The notes under the pieces are model-generated. The model was not told the origin of the DNA. It did not search any database and saw only the letters and a program-made list of their open reading frames with translations. Source: Candidatus Zixiibacteriota bacterium (GTDB lineage Bacteria; Zixibacteria; MSB-5A5; GN15; JAAZOE01). Taken from it: a DNA stretch of 64,000 nucleotides. Location of the stretch: contig JAZGGI010000028.1 of assembly GCA_036480375.1 (NCBI GenBank), positions 124,001 to 188,000 on the forward strand, in the 5' to 3' direction. Below, in pieces: positions 27,936 through 36,642 of the stretch (its first letter is position 1; each line of letters starts with the position of its first letter). The translations under genes were made by a program, and so were the position numbers.

Positions 27936-28772
27936 TTAATCGCGCCAGTTATTGAAAAATGATTTTTTATGGCGTTCTTTTATACGGATATCGTTAAGTG
28001 TGATTTTTTCCATTTCACCGTTTTCATGTTTGACCAGCATATATTTTTCAAAAATATTTATTGCCTCGACAATTCCAGTGCCTTTATCGGTAGTATATTC
28101 ATCGCCCTGCTGCGGAAACTTACTGATAATCTCCTTATAATGTTCCGTTTCATAGGTCAAACAACATAAAAGTCTCCCGCAATTTCCCGAAATCTTCGCG
28201 GGATTGAGGGATAAATTCTGCTCGCGGGCAAATTGGGTTGATATCGGATCGAATTTATGTAAGAACGTACAACAACACTGCACTAACCCGCAAACTCCGA
28301 ATCCGCCCAGTCTGCGTGCCGCGTCGCGTACTCCGATTTGGCGTAATTCTATGCGGGTTTTATAGATAGCGGCAAGATCCCGTACCAGAGCACGAAAATC
28401 AACACGCTCGTCGGCAGTGAAGTAAAATGTCAGCTTATTTCTATCATGCTGATATTCCGTATCAATTAATTTCATCTGGAGATTATGCTTGGCTACCAGT
28501 TTTTCACAACGCACAATGGCGCTTTTTTCATCCCGAGCATTTTCCTCCTGATTTTTAAAATCTCCAGCCGAAGCTGGCCTGAGGATAGATAATGGTTTCT
28601 CTTCGGGACCAATATAGTCTTCATTAGGCACTTTTTCGGATATTGTTCCTAAGTCCTCTCCCCTTTCGGCCTCGACGATTACTTTATTGCCTTTTTCAAG
28701 ACTGTGATAGTAAGTATTGAAATAGTAACCCCGCCGATATCCTTTGAATGCAACTATATATAAATCAGGCAT
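27936..28772 (-). CDS. ricT: PSP1-domain protein, RicT/YaaT family
   Basis: RicT (YaaT) is part of the Ric complex that in Bacillus binds iron-sulfur clusters and affects RNase Y-dependent RNA processing. The 278-residue product has the PSP1 domain and the family's cysteine cluster: GFGVCGLVQCCCTFLHKF followed by SGNCGRLLCCLTYE. I chose the ATG at 28772 because an AGGAG site lies directly upstream; the frame extends to 28820 only through a weaker start. Adjacent metG and tatD genes often accompany this family. Its role outside Firmicutes is less established. Confidence 0.9.
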   Translation of the reverse strand: MPDLYIVAFKGYRRGYYFNTYYHSLEKGNKVIVEAERGEDLGTISEKVPNEDYIGPEEKPLSILRPASAGDFKNQEENARDEKSAIVRCEKLVAKHNLQMKLIDTEYQHDRNKLTFYFTADERVDFRALVRDLAAIYKTRIELRQIGVRDAARRLGGFGVCGLVQCCCTFLHKFDPISTQFAREQNLSLNPAKISGNCGRLLCCLTYETEHYKEIISKFPQQGDEYTTDKGTGIVEAINIFEKYMLVKHENGEMEKITLNDIRIKERHKKSFFNNWRD

Positions 28773-28920
28773 ATTTGCTCCTAAACCGAATAGTATGATA
28801 TAATCATCCACAGAAGTCAACAGGAAAGCGGTGATTGGCGGTATTGGTTATGGGGCAAATTGGAATTGTTTTTTAATTGGAGACTATTTTACTATTGATT
28901 TTGAAAACTATTTATATAGA

Positions 28921-28934
28921 TTCTTGTACAAGAA
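28921..28934. promoter_or_regulatory. 14-bp perfect palindrome, candidate operator of the cytochrome gene
   Basis: TTCTTGTACAAGAA is its own reverse complement. It directly follows a TATATAGA that could be a -10 element (28913-28920) and lies 54 bases before the triheme cytochrome start. A dimeric repressor binding near the transcription start is plausible. No regulator gene is nearby. Confidence 0.5.
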
Positions 28935-28987
28935 AGTAGCGAAGATAATGATTTCACCGCAAGGGAAAAAGTAAAAGGAGTAGGCAT

Positions 28988-29485
28988 ATGCGTTTAAAAG
29001 GTATCATTGCTATCATCATCTTGATTCTTGTCGGCGGAACGTTTGTACTGGTGGGCGCCGATGAAGCCAAAAAGCATGAGTACGTTGGTGTAAAAAAATG
29101 CAAAGTTTGTCATAAAAAGGACGGCATCTTTGAATCATGGTCTGCAACTACCCACGCGACAGTATACGACAAGCTTACCGATGCTGATAAGGCCAAAGAT
29201 GAATACAAAAAATATTATACAACTGGTGTTGACGTCAAGGGAGTTCTACTGGAAGAAGTTCAATGTGAAGCCTGTCATGGCGCCGGATCTGATTATAAGA
29301 AGAAAGCAATTATGGAAGATCGCGAAAAGGCGGTCGCCAACGGCCTGGTAATCCCCGATGAGAAAACCTGTAAAAAATGTCACAACGAAAAAGCCCCGGG
29401 TAAGCTTGGCGAAACCGGCAAAACATTTGATTTTGTCAAGATGAAAGCCAAGGGCGTTCACGCTATGCGCGAAAAGAAGAAATAA
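28988..29485 (+). CDS. Secreted triheme c-type cytochrome (cytochrome c554-like)
   Basis: A 165-residue protein with an N-terminal signal or anchor helix (about 5-24) and three heme-binding CXXCH motifs: CKVCH (38-42), CEACH (93-97) and CKKCH (128-132). A distal His in the SWSATTHATVY segment could be a heme ligand. The arrangement resembles part of the cytochrome c554/multiheme electron-transfer family, though c554 itself has four hemes. It probably works as a periplasmic electron carrier. A strong AAAAGGAG site precedes the ATG and a clear terminator follows, so it is a single-gene transcript. The redox partner is unknown. Confidence 0.9.
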   Translation: MRLKGIIAIIILILVGGTFVLVGADEAKKHEYVGVKKCKVCHKKDGIFESWSATTHATVYDKLTDADKAKDEYKKYYTTGVDVKGVLLEEVQCEACHGAGSDYKKKAIMEDREKAVANGLVIPDEKTCKKCHNEKAPGKLGETGKTFDFVKMKAKGVHAMREKKK

Positions 29486-29495
29486 ATATCACGTC

Positions 29496-29524
29496 AAAAC
29501 GCCCCGAACGGGGCGTTTTTTTTT
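29496..29524 (+). terminator. Rho-independent terminator after the cytochrome gene
   Basis: AACGCCCC pairs with GGGGCGTT around a GAAC loop, followed by a run of nine T. It lies 12 bases after the cytochrome stop codon. Confidence 0.92.
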
Positions 29525-29635
29525 GCATGTTATTCAGTTATTCGCTCCCCAATTACAATATTGCATCAGTTGACATTATCCGCAATTCTATATAAATTTG
29601 AACTCTAACCAAATATCACAGATTGGAGAGTCGCC

Positions 29636-32600
29636 TTGAAACAATCAGCCAGTATTTTTGGAACCCTTCTTATTTTTTTAATTTCATTTACAATCTTAAC
29701 GGTTGCCGAAGATATCAAATACGCGAGATATCCTGCCTTATCTCCCGACGGATCGACCATAGCTTTTTCATATTTTGGAGATATCTGGACGGTACCGTCC
29801 GGAGGAGGGGAAGCTACCCGCCTGACAATACATGACGCGGTTGATGCTCGGCCGTTTTATTCACCTGACGGAAAATATATCTTATTTACCTCATGGAGAT
29901 TTAACAATGCCGATGCTTTTATTATCCCCGCCGAAGGGGGCCAGGCCCGGCAAATCACCTTTCATACATCCTACGATTACGGCAGCGGATGGACCCCGGA
30001 AGGCGACTCGGTAATAATCAATTCGGGCCGGGAAGGAAGATACGATATATACAAGGTTGACTTAACCGGCGGTACACCCATCAAGTTGACCGGTTATCAT
30101 TATGCGTCAGAATACAACGGACGAATTACTCCCGATGGCAAGTATCTCATCTTTAACGTCGGCTCTACCCGATGGTGGCGGCGAGACTTAAAAGCCAGCA
30201 TTCCCGCCAATATTTATATCCAGGATCGCACCAAAGAAAAATTTACATCAAGGCGTCTAACCAATGAGCCACGCCATAATTTCTGGCCCGCTTATAATGC
30301 CGAACGAAGTGAAGTTTATTATGTTTCATGCCCGGGTAATTGGGCGCAAGTCTGGAAAATTCCTTTCGGCGGAGGCGAAGCGGAGGCACTAACTAACTTT
30401 AAAGGTGACGGCGTTCAATGGTTAAACTCCAATCCGCAGGGCACCAAGCTTGTATTTGAACAGGGGTTTGATATATGGCTGTTTGATCCAGCCGACGGCA
30501 AACCAAAACGTATTCCAATATCTATTCGTTCCGATGAGCGATTTAATCTGGTCGAAACAAAATTATTCAAAAGTGATATCGATTGGTATTCGATTTCCCC
30601 GGATGAGAAAAAGATCGCCACCATAATTCACGGTGAAATTTTTATACTTCCGGCCAAGGACCCTGAGGACGGATTTAGAATCACTAATACGCCGGCCCGG
30701 GAAATTACGCCGGTATGGGGAAGCGATTCTAAAACTCTATATTATTCATCCGATCGCAACGGCAACTATGATTTATATAGCGTTGATGTCACTACAAAAG
30801 AAGAAAAACAATTAACCTCATCCGATGAAAACGATGTCAAGCCGCTGGTGTCCCCCGATGGCAAATATCTCGCCTTTTATCGCGGATTGAACAAATTAAT
30901 GCGGTACGATATTGAATCCGGAAGCGAAACGACCTGGATTGAAGGCAATTTTTATGATTTGAGCCTTGAACCGGATTTTGAGTATGATTGGTCGCCCGAT
31001 TCGAAATGGCTCACTTTTACGATGACTGGCCCCACCTATGAAATGCATATTTACGCCATTACGCTTGATGGTGAGCCTCAGCTTTTGTCCAAATCCTCCG
31101 GATGGAGCTTTGCTCCTCGCTTCTCAAAAGATGGTAAAATTGTGTACTTTTCAAACTATTTTGAAGGCGATGTCAATACATATAAAATTGATTTGCAGCA
31201 TGAACCTCTCGAGTTCTACGAATCATCCTTCGATTCTCTGTTTATCGAAGAGCCTGAAGACAAAAAGAAAGAAAACGGCAAAGATAAAAAGGATAAAAAA
31301 GACAAGGATGATAAGGACAAGTCAGCCGAAGAAACTATAATCGATTTTACTCGCATTGAAAAGAGAAGGTCTTTGGCCTTTAACTTATCCGGTTCCAGTA
31401 GATCACCCGTTTTAGCCCCCGACGGCGAAAAATACGTGTTTGTCGCGTCTCTATTAGGGGAACCCGAACTATGGTCGGTCAATACTGAAGATAAAATAAA
31501 TCTGAAACAGCTGACTCATTCAAAATCGCGAAAGTCTCTTCTTCGCGTATCAGAAGATTCAAAATCCGTTTTTTACCTTGAGGATGATAAGATTAAGAAA
31601 ATCGGAATAGATGGTAACAAGAAGAGTACCGTCAGCTTCTCGGCAGTCATGGATATTGATCTTCAGGAGCTCAATCGGCAAAAATTCCGCGAATCCTGGC
31701 AAATGCTGAATTCATTTTTTTATGATAAGGAATTCCACGGTACCGACTGGGATGACGTTCGTAAAAAATATGAACCTTTGGTGGATCATGTTCGCTCCGA
31801 CCGGGAATTCAGAGATGTGGTTCTTGAGATGATGGGTGAACTACGGGCCTCTCATTTAAATATTTACTCTCGCGACCCCGGAACGAATCGTCATATCGTA
31901 ACCACTGAAACAGGTATTTTGCTCGATTATGAGGAGTTGGATGAAAACGGCGAATTTCGAATTGGACGCATTGTTCCCGAATCCCCGGCGGCAATCGCGG
32001 GAATTAAAGCCGGACAATATATCGTCAAAATTGATGATCATAAATTAAAATCAGGCGATAATTTCTTTACATATCTATCCGGTAAACGGGGTAAGCGTCT
32101 GACGTTAACAATCGGCAATAAAGCCGGAAAAGAAGATACCAGTATCGTCATTAAGCCGATTTCGAGAGGCGCATTAACTGGGCTAAAATATAATGAAATT
32201 ATAGAAGACCGGCGACGCTTGGTAGATTCGCTTTCCGACAAACGATTGGCATATATCCATATTTCGGCGATGTCGAGCACCTGGCTCCGGCGTTTCAAGC
32301 AGGAGTTAATCGCTTATGCCGAAGAAAAAGATGGGTTGATTATCGATGTGCGTGACAATGGCGGCGGTAATATCGCGGTTCATCTTTTGGGGATGCTGGC
32401 CAGAAAACCATTTTTCATCAGGAGCTTCCGCGATTTCCCGACAACTTCTGAAACCAAATATCGCTCTAAAGCGTTCGAAAAACCAATGAACGTTCTTATA
32501 AATGGCGGGTCGGCGTCCAATTCTGAGATTTTTGCCGAAGGTTTCAGAGAATTGGGATTGGGTAAAGTTATCGGGGAACCGACCGCCGGAGCAGTTATCG

Positions 32601-32797
32601 GAACGGGCAGTTATTACTTGATTGATGGTACTCGCATTCGCCGCCCATCAACCGGAGCCTATACAGTAGATATGGAAGATACCGACTTAGCTCCCCGGCA
32701 GCCGGATATTCTGGTGGAACGCCTTCCGGATGATTTTATGAACGGCAGAGACCCACAATTAGTCCGGGCCGTAAAGGAACTTCTTAAAGAACTGTGA
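29636..32797 (+). CDS. Tricorn-protease-like S41 peptidase, secreted
   Basis: A 1053-residue protein with a signal peptide (about 1-25) and two beta-propeller sections of WD40/TolB-like blades (for example SPDGSTIAFSYFGDIWTV). A lysine/aspartate-rich linker follows (about 543-562). The core has a C1 region, a PDZ domain (VPESPAAIAGIKAGQYIVKI) and a C-terminal S41 domain. Catalytic positions by analogy with archaeal Tricorn are Ser739-His740 (RASHLNI) and Ser961 in GGSASNSEIF; the usual following Asp is Asn962. The start is TTG with GGAGAG five bases upstream. The signal peptide implies a periplasmic or extracellular role rather than Tricorn's cytosolic one. Proteolytic activity is likely but not certain. 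Confidence 0.87.
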   Translation: MKQSASIFGTLLIFLISFTILTVAEDIKYARYPALSPDGSTIAFSYFGDIWTVPSGGGEATRLTIHDAVDARPFYSPDGKYILFTSWRFNNADAFIIPAEGGQARQITFHTSYDYGSGWTPEGDSVIINSGREGRYDIYKVDLTGGTPIKLTGYHYASEYNGRITPDGKYLIFNVGSTRWWRRDLKASIPANIYIQDRTKEKFTSRRLTNEPRHNFWPAYNAERSEVYYVSCPGNWAQVWKIPFGGGEAEALTNFKGDGVQWLNSNPQGTKLVFEQGFDIWLFDPADGKPKRIPISIRSDERFNLVETKLFKSDIDWYSISPDEKKIATIIHGEIFILPAKDPEDGFRITNTPAREITPVWGSDSKTLYYSSDRNGNYDLYSVDVTTKEEKQLTSSDENDVKPLVSPDGKYLAFYRGLNKLMRYDIESGSETTWIEGNFYDLSLEPDFEYDWSPDSKWLTFTMTGPTYEMHIYAITLDGEPQLLSKSSGWSFAPRFSKDGKIVYFSNYFEGDVNTYKIDLQHEPLEFYESSFDSLFIEEPEDKKKENGKDKKDKKDKDDKDKSAEETIIDFTRIEKRRSLAFNLSGSSRSPVLAPDGEKYVFVASLLGEPELWSVNTEDKINLKQLTHSKSRKSLLRVSEDSKSVFYLEDDKIKKIGIDGNKKSTVSFSAVMDIDLQELNRQKFRESWQMLNSFFYDKEFHGTDWDDVRKKYEPLVDHVRSDREFRDVVLEMMGELRASHLNIYSRDPGTNRHIVTTETGILLDYEELDENGEFRIGRIVPESPAAIAGIKAGQYIVKIDDHKLKSGDNFFTYLSGKRGKRLTLTIGNKAGKEDTSIVIKPISRGALTGLKYNEIIEDRRRLVDSLSDKRLAYIHISAMSSTWLRRFKQELIAYAEEKDGLIIDVRDNGGGNIAVHLLGMLARKPFFIRSFRDFPTTSETKYRSKAFEKPMNVLINGGSASNSEIFAEGFRELGLGKVIGEPTAGAVIGTGSYYLIDGTRIRRPSTGAYTVDMEDTDLAPRQPDILVERLPDDFMNGRDPQLVRAVKELLKEL

Positions 32798-32812
32798 TGG
32801 GTTTATATCAAT

Positions 32813-32848
32813 AAAAAAGCCCTGAACAAAAAATTCGGGGCCTTTTTT
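32813..32848. terminator. Bidirectional terminator between the two convergent Tricorn-like genes
   Basis: GCCCTGAA pairs with TTCGGGGC (one G-T pair), flanked by an A run on one side and a T run on the other. It lies between two convergent stop codons and can serve both. Confidence 0.82.
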
Positions 32849-32861
32849 AATTATCCTTTGA

Positions 32862-35800
32862 TTATCTTTCTTCGGGGATTCCCGGGTGAGGCGGCAGCGC
32901 TACCGGTTCCTCCTTAATCTTTTTCAAAAGCATTTCTATTGCTTCCGATAATTGATCATCGTATCCTTTTGCCAATCGCTCGGGTGTATTATCTACCTCA
33001 ATATCCGGAATAACGCCTTCATTTTCCATGACCCATTCGCTGTTCATTGAATATTTGGCGAATTGCGGAACATATATATACCCTCCGTCAGGTAATCGGC
33101 GTAAACCGGTTATACCGACGACTCCTCCCCAGGTCCTCATACCCATGACGGTTCCCAGCTTATAATACTTGAAAAAGTACGGGAAGTTATCACCGTCGGA
33201 GCAAGAGAATTGATTGCACAGAGTTATCATATGTGCCGTAACCGCGGTTCCCGGACGGGGGCTGGGATTTCCGTTACGGGATGTATTAACGCCAGAGAGT
33301 TTTTCCTTTAAGCGATCGAGAACCAATTGTGAAACGAAACCGCCTCCATTCCAGCGTACATCTATGATAAGTCCTTCTTTGCGCAACTGATGATAAAACA
33401 TCTGATTGAATCGCACCAAACCATAACTGCCCATATCAGGCAAATGAATATATCCGATTTTGCCACCGGAAACTGAATCGACATAAGCCCTGTTGGATTC
33501 GACCCAATTATAATACCGTAAGTCACCTTCCGATGCCAGCGGGTCAATTACGACTTCGCGAGCGTCATCCAAACTCGGCCGATCATTTACCGTCAAAGTA
33601 ATCTTTTGATTCGCCTTATTTTGGGTCAATTTATAAGGATTCGTATCCGCCCTAATCTCCTCGCCGTCGATGGCCAAAAGATAATCTCCCTCATTTATAT
33701 CAACATGCGTTTCCGTCAACGGAGACCTCAATTGTCCGCTCCAGTTTTCACCTTCAAGAATATTAACCATTTTAATGCGGTCATTCTTTTCATCTATCTC
33801 AAAATCACAACCAAGCAGCGCAACTCGGCTCGAAGGCGGTTGATAATAATCTCCTCCCCCGGTATATGTGTGTGAGCAACATAACTCGCCTCGCATTTCC
33901 CCAATGAGATAAGTCAAATCGAAGCGGTGAGCGACATACGGAATTAAGGCCCCATATCTTTCCCGCATGAGTTCCCAATCCACACCATGCATATTGGTAT
34001 CATAAAAGAAATCGCGGTCGCGCCGCCAGGACTCATGAAACATTTGAGCGTATTCGTCCCTGCGATCCAGCTTCATATTCATCTGTGAAGTATTTAACTG
34101 ATTGTCCTCAAAGCTCGCTTTACTGCCTGAAATATCCACGATATGATAAGCGCCGCCGCGAATGAGAAGCATGTTTTTGCCCTGGGCGTCGAGAACATAC
34201 CCGCCGATATTTTTTGCGAAGCTGTGGTTTTCCTTTTCGGCAATATCATATTTATACAAGGTGCGCTCGCCGTCGGTGATACTTCCCCGCAAGCCTCTCA
34301 GAGGATTGGATACATAAAATACTGCTTCCGAAGCAGCCGCCAAACCGGAATAATTCCCGGCCGGTAAATCGAACGCAATCTGGCGATCATATATTCCCTC
34401 GAAATCAATCCTGATTTCCTTGGAATCCTCATCCGATTTACCGTTATTATCTTTTTTGCCTTTCTTATCTTCTTTCTTATCCTTTTCTTCATCTTCATTT
34501 TCATCTTCATCCTCATCCTCATCCTCATCTTTTGCAACAGCGACTTCGTCGCTTTCAGGCAAGAACGGAGATTTGTCATCTGCATGGAGAAGAATTAAAT
34601 ATAAATTGGTTATCGCTGTATTTACGTATTGAAATTCGTAACTTCCCAGGAGAGGATTGAAAGATCGCTGTGAAAGGAAATAGATATATTTTCCGTCGGG
34701 ATCAAATACGGGGTTGTAGTCTTCAGTATAACCGGGCGTGATCTGCCGGGCGCTCCCATCATCAATGGCATACACAAAAATGGCCCGAATATTATTCTCA
34801 AGATTCTTGTCATAGACTATGTAACGGCTATCGGGTGACCAGTCGTGGCCGCCAATTCCATTTTTATCATGGTCTATAAGCGTGATTTTTTTACTTTCGA
34901 TATCGACATAATACAGCTTATTATTTTTATCTTCAAAAGTCAGCATTTTGCTGTCCGGCGACCAGGTTCCCATGTAACGGAAACAATGACCATCGTTTGT
35001 TAAGCGAACCTTTTCCTTCCCATCCTGGGATATCAAATAAAGTTCATCTTCCCCGGTCTCATCCGATAAATAAGCGATCCACTTCCCGTCGGGCGACCAA
35101 ATCGGCGCTTTATCATGCGCCCCGGAACTATTAGTCAAATTCCGAGTATTCCCTTCTTTAGCCGGAACCGTAAAAACATCGCCCCTGGCCGAAAAAACAG
35201 CGCGTTTTGCATCCGGGGAAAGATTGAAGTCATTAATACTGTTACCCACCGAAATAAATTCCGGTCGGATAGAGTTATAATCGGATATCATATCGATTGA
35301 GATTTTTTTAACGGTTTCACTTGGTAATTCCAGTAAGTATATATATCCGCCGTTTTCAAAGGCGATGGCATCCGGTCCCAGGCTTGGCCAGCGAACGTCA
35401 AAATCGGAAAAATTCGTTACGGCTCGGGTTTCACCGGTGGCAATATCATAACAATAGAGGTTCAGCCGTCCATTCCTATCGGAATTATAATAGATTTTAT
35501 CTCCGAACCACATCGGCATATTGTCGGTACCGACCCAATCGGTTATCTTTTGAGCCTCAAGGCTTTCCAGATCAAAAATCCAGACATCCTGAGCCATTCC
35601 GCCTTTATACCTTTTCCATGTTCGAAAATCACGGAACTTGGGACAATAAACGACTTTTTTGGCATCAGGAGAAAAACTAGTAAATCCGGCCCATGCCATC
35701 GGTAACGGTTCAGGCAATCCGCCCGAGGTTTTAACCAGGTACGCTCGGCCCTGCCAGACGTCGAGCTCGGCTTTTCGGGAACGGAACAATATCGATTGGC

Positions 35801-36191
35801 CGTCCGGGTGCCAACCCATTACTATGTTTTCTGGTCCCATGCGCTCGGAAGTTCGCGCCACCCCCGGATGGAAAGTTAGCTTCGTTGGCAGGCCTCCCTC
35901 AAGAGGCATGTAATAAACGGAGAAATCGCCGTCATATTGCCCTGTAAAAGCGATTTTGCTGCCGTCGGGCGAAAATTTAGGAAATAATTCCAATCCTTCA
36001 TCCGCAGTCAAGCGCATTGCCGGGCCGCCGTCTCGATCAACAGTATAAATATCACCGGCATAAGCGATAGCGATCTTATCCTTACTTACATCAGGGAAAC
36101 GCAAAAGTCGATCTTCATCCGCATAAGAATAAACCCCCAACATTGTCACAATCAATAGCCCCAGGAAAATTGCCAGGCGTGACTTAATCAT
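32862..36191 (-). CDS. Tricorn protease homologue, secreted
   Basis: A 1109-residue protein with a signal peptide (about 1-24), six- and seven-blade-type propellers rich in SPDGKWIAYLSD-like repeats, then a highly acidic and lysine-rich linker (about 555-590). PDZ and S41 domains follow. The Tricorn active-site residues are all present: Ser773-His774 (ELCCSHTYTGG), Ser998-Asp999 (FSCSDGDNFPYFF) and a Glu in VMENEGVIPD. It is the more canonical of the two Tricorn-like proteins here. A GAGGAGG site precedes the ATG. The two genes are convergent and not simple duplicates, because the sequences differ widely outside the motifs. Confidence 0.9.
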   Translation of the reverse strand: MIKSRLAIFLGLLIVTMLGVYSYADEDRLLRFPDVSKDKIAIAYAGDIYTVDRDGGPAMRLTADEGLELFPKFSPDGSKIAFTGQYDGDFSVYYMPLEGGLPTKLTFHPGVARTSERMGPENIVMGWHPDGQSILFRSRKAELDVWQGRAYLVKTSGGLPEPLPMAWAGFTSFSPDAKKVVYCPKFRDFRTWKRYKGGMAQDVWIFDLESLEAQKITDWVGTDNMPMWFGDKIYYNSDRNGRLNLYCYDIATGETRAVTNFSDFDVRWPSLGPDAIAFENGGYIYLLELPSETVKKISIDMISDYNSIRPEFISVGNSINDFNLSPDAKRAVFSARGDVFTVPAKEGNTRNLTNSSGAHDKAPIWSPDGKWIAYLSDETGEDELYLISQDGKEKVRLTNDGHCFRYMGTWSPDSKMLTFEDKNNKLYYVDIESKKITLIDHDKNGIGGHDWSPDSRYIVYDKNLENNIRAIFVYAIDDGSARQITPGYTEDYNPVFDPDGKYIYFLSQRSFNPLLGSYEFQYVNTAITNLYLILLHADDKSPFLPESDEVAVAKDEDEDEDEDENEDEEKDKKEDKKGKKDNNGKSDEDSKEIRIDFEGIYDRQIAFDLPAGNYSGLAAASEAVFYVSNPLRGLRGSITDGERTLYKYDIAEKENHSFAKNIGGYVLDAQGKNMLLIRGGAYHIVDISGSKASFEDNQLNTSQMNMKLDRRDEYAQMFHESWRRDRDFFYDTNMHGVDWELMRERYGALIPYVAHRFDLTYLIGEMRGELCCSHTYTGGGDYYQPPSSRVALLGCDFEIDEKNDRIKMVNILEGENWSGQLRSPLTETHVDINEGDYLLAIDGEEIRADTNPYKLTQNKANQKITLTVNDRPSLDDAREVVIDPLASEGDLRYYNWVESNRAYVDSVSGGKIGYIHLPDMGSYGLVRFNQMFYHQLRKEGLIIDVRWNGGGFVSQLVLDRLKEKLSGVNTSRNGNPSPRPGTAVTAHMITLCNQFSCSDGDNFPYFFKYYKLGTVMGMRTWGGVVGITGLRRLPDGGYIYVPQFAKYSMNSEWVMENEGVIPDIEVDNTPERLAKGYDDQLSEAIEMLLKKIKEEPVALPPHPGIPEER

Positions 36192-36286
36192 TGGTTCCTC
36201 CTCAACCGAAAGAATAATTCCGCACTTAATAGTCCTGTGCTAATAACTATACCATCAAAAAAATAAACCTAAATCTATATCAATGC

Positions 36287-36387
36287 GGCGGGATTGGCAA
36301 CCCGTGAGCAATAAAAATATTTTTAATTCGATAAAAATAAAAATGGTCGATGGAGAGAGCACGAACTCCATCGACCCGAATCCCGCC
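36287..36387 (-). ncRNA. Possible structured leader or small RNA
   Basis: An 11-bp perfect stem GGTCGATGGAG / CTCCATCGACC (36345-36355 with 36366-36376) is nested inside a longer-range 9-bp stem GGCGGGATT / AATCCCGCC (36287-36295 with 36379-36387). It lies 96-196 bases upstream of the Tricorn homologue start codon, so on that strand it could be part of a leader. No known riboswitch class is recognised. Confidence 0.35.
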
Positions 36388-36597
36388 ATTAATGCCATCC
36401 CATGAGGGGAAGAAGTAACGACGAGAATTATTTTTCTGATTTACTATTTGAAACGCACTTGATTGTCAAATCTTTGATATTTTAATGTGCTCTGCCCCGA
36501 TAAACGTCTCCCTCTATTAAATAACCCTCCCCATTAATCGCTATCGACAATATAAGTTATTATCCCTTTTTTGCCAAATAATTTTTATTTTTTTGAC

Positions 36598-36638
36598 AAA
36601 AAAAGGGATTCAGCCCTCATTATCTGAATCCCTTTTTT
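36598..36638. terminator. Strong terminator after the vWA gene
   Basis: AAAAAGGGATTCAG pairs with CTGAATCCCTTTTT over about 15 bp, with a 10-base loop and A/T runs on both sides. On the minus strand it follows the vWA stop codon by five bases. Confidence 0.92.
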
Positions 36639-36642
36639 AATT

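Larger units (their letters stand above)
36192..36642. other. Intergenic region with structured element, upstream of the Tricorn homologue
   Basis: No gene is visible in these 450 bases. The stretch holds a nested inverted-repeat structure (36287-36387) and, at its right end, the terminator of the vWA gene. The rest is AT-rich and should include the promoter of the minus-strand Tricorn homologue, which I could not define. Confidence 0.6.

Noticed and set aside
28821-28987. A riboswitch in the leader of the cytochrome gene
   Set aside because: The leader is short and AT-rich, and only the 14-bp dyad stands out; no known riboswitch core is visible.
34420-34632. Plus-strand serine-rich open frame
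   Set aside because: It is the antisense shadow of the acidic/lysine linker of the Tricorn homologue; the repetitive codons create the long frame.
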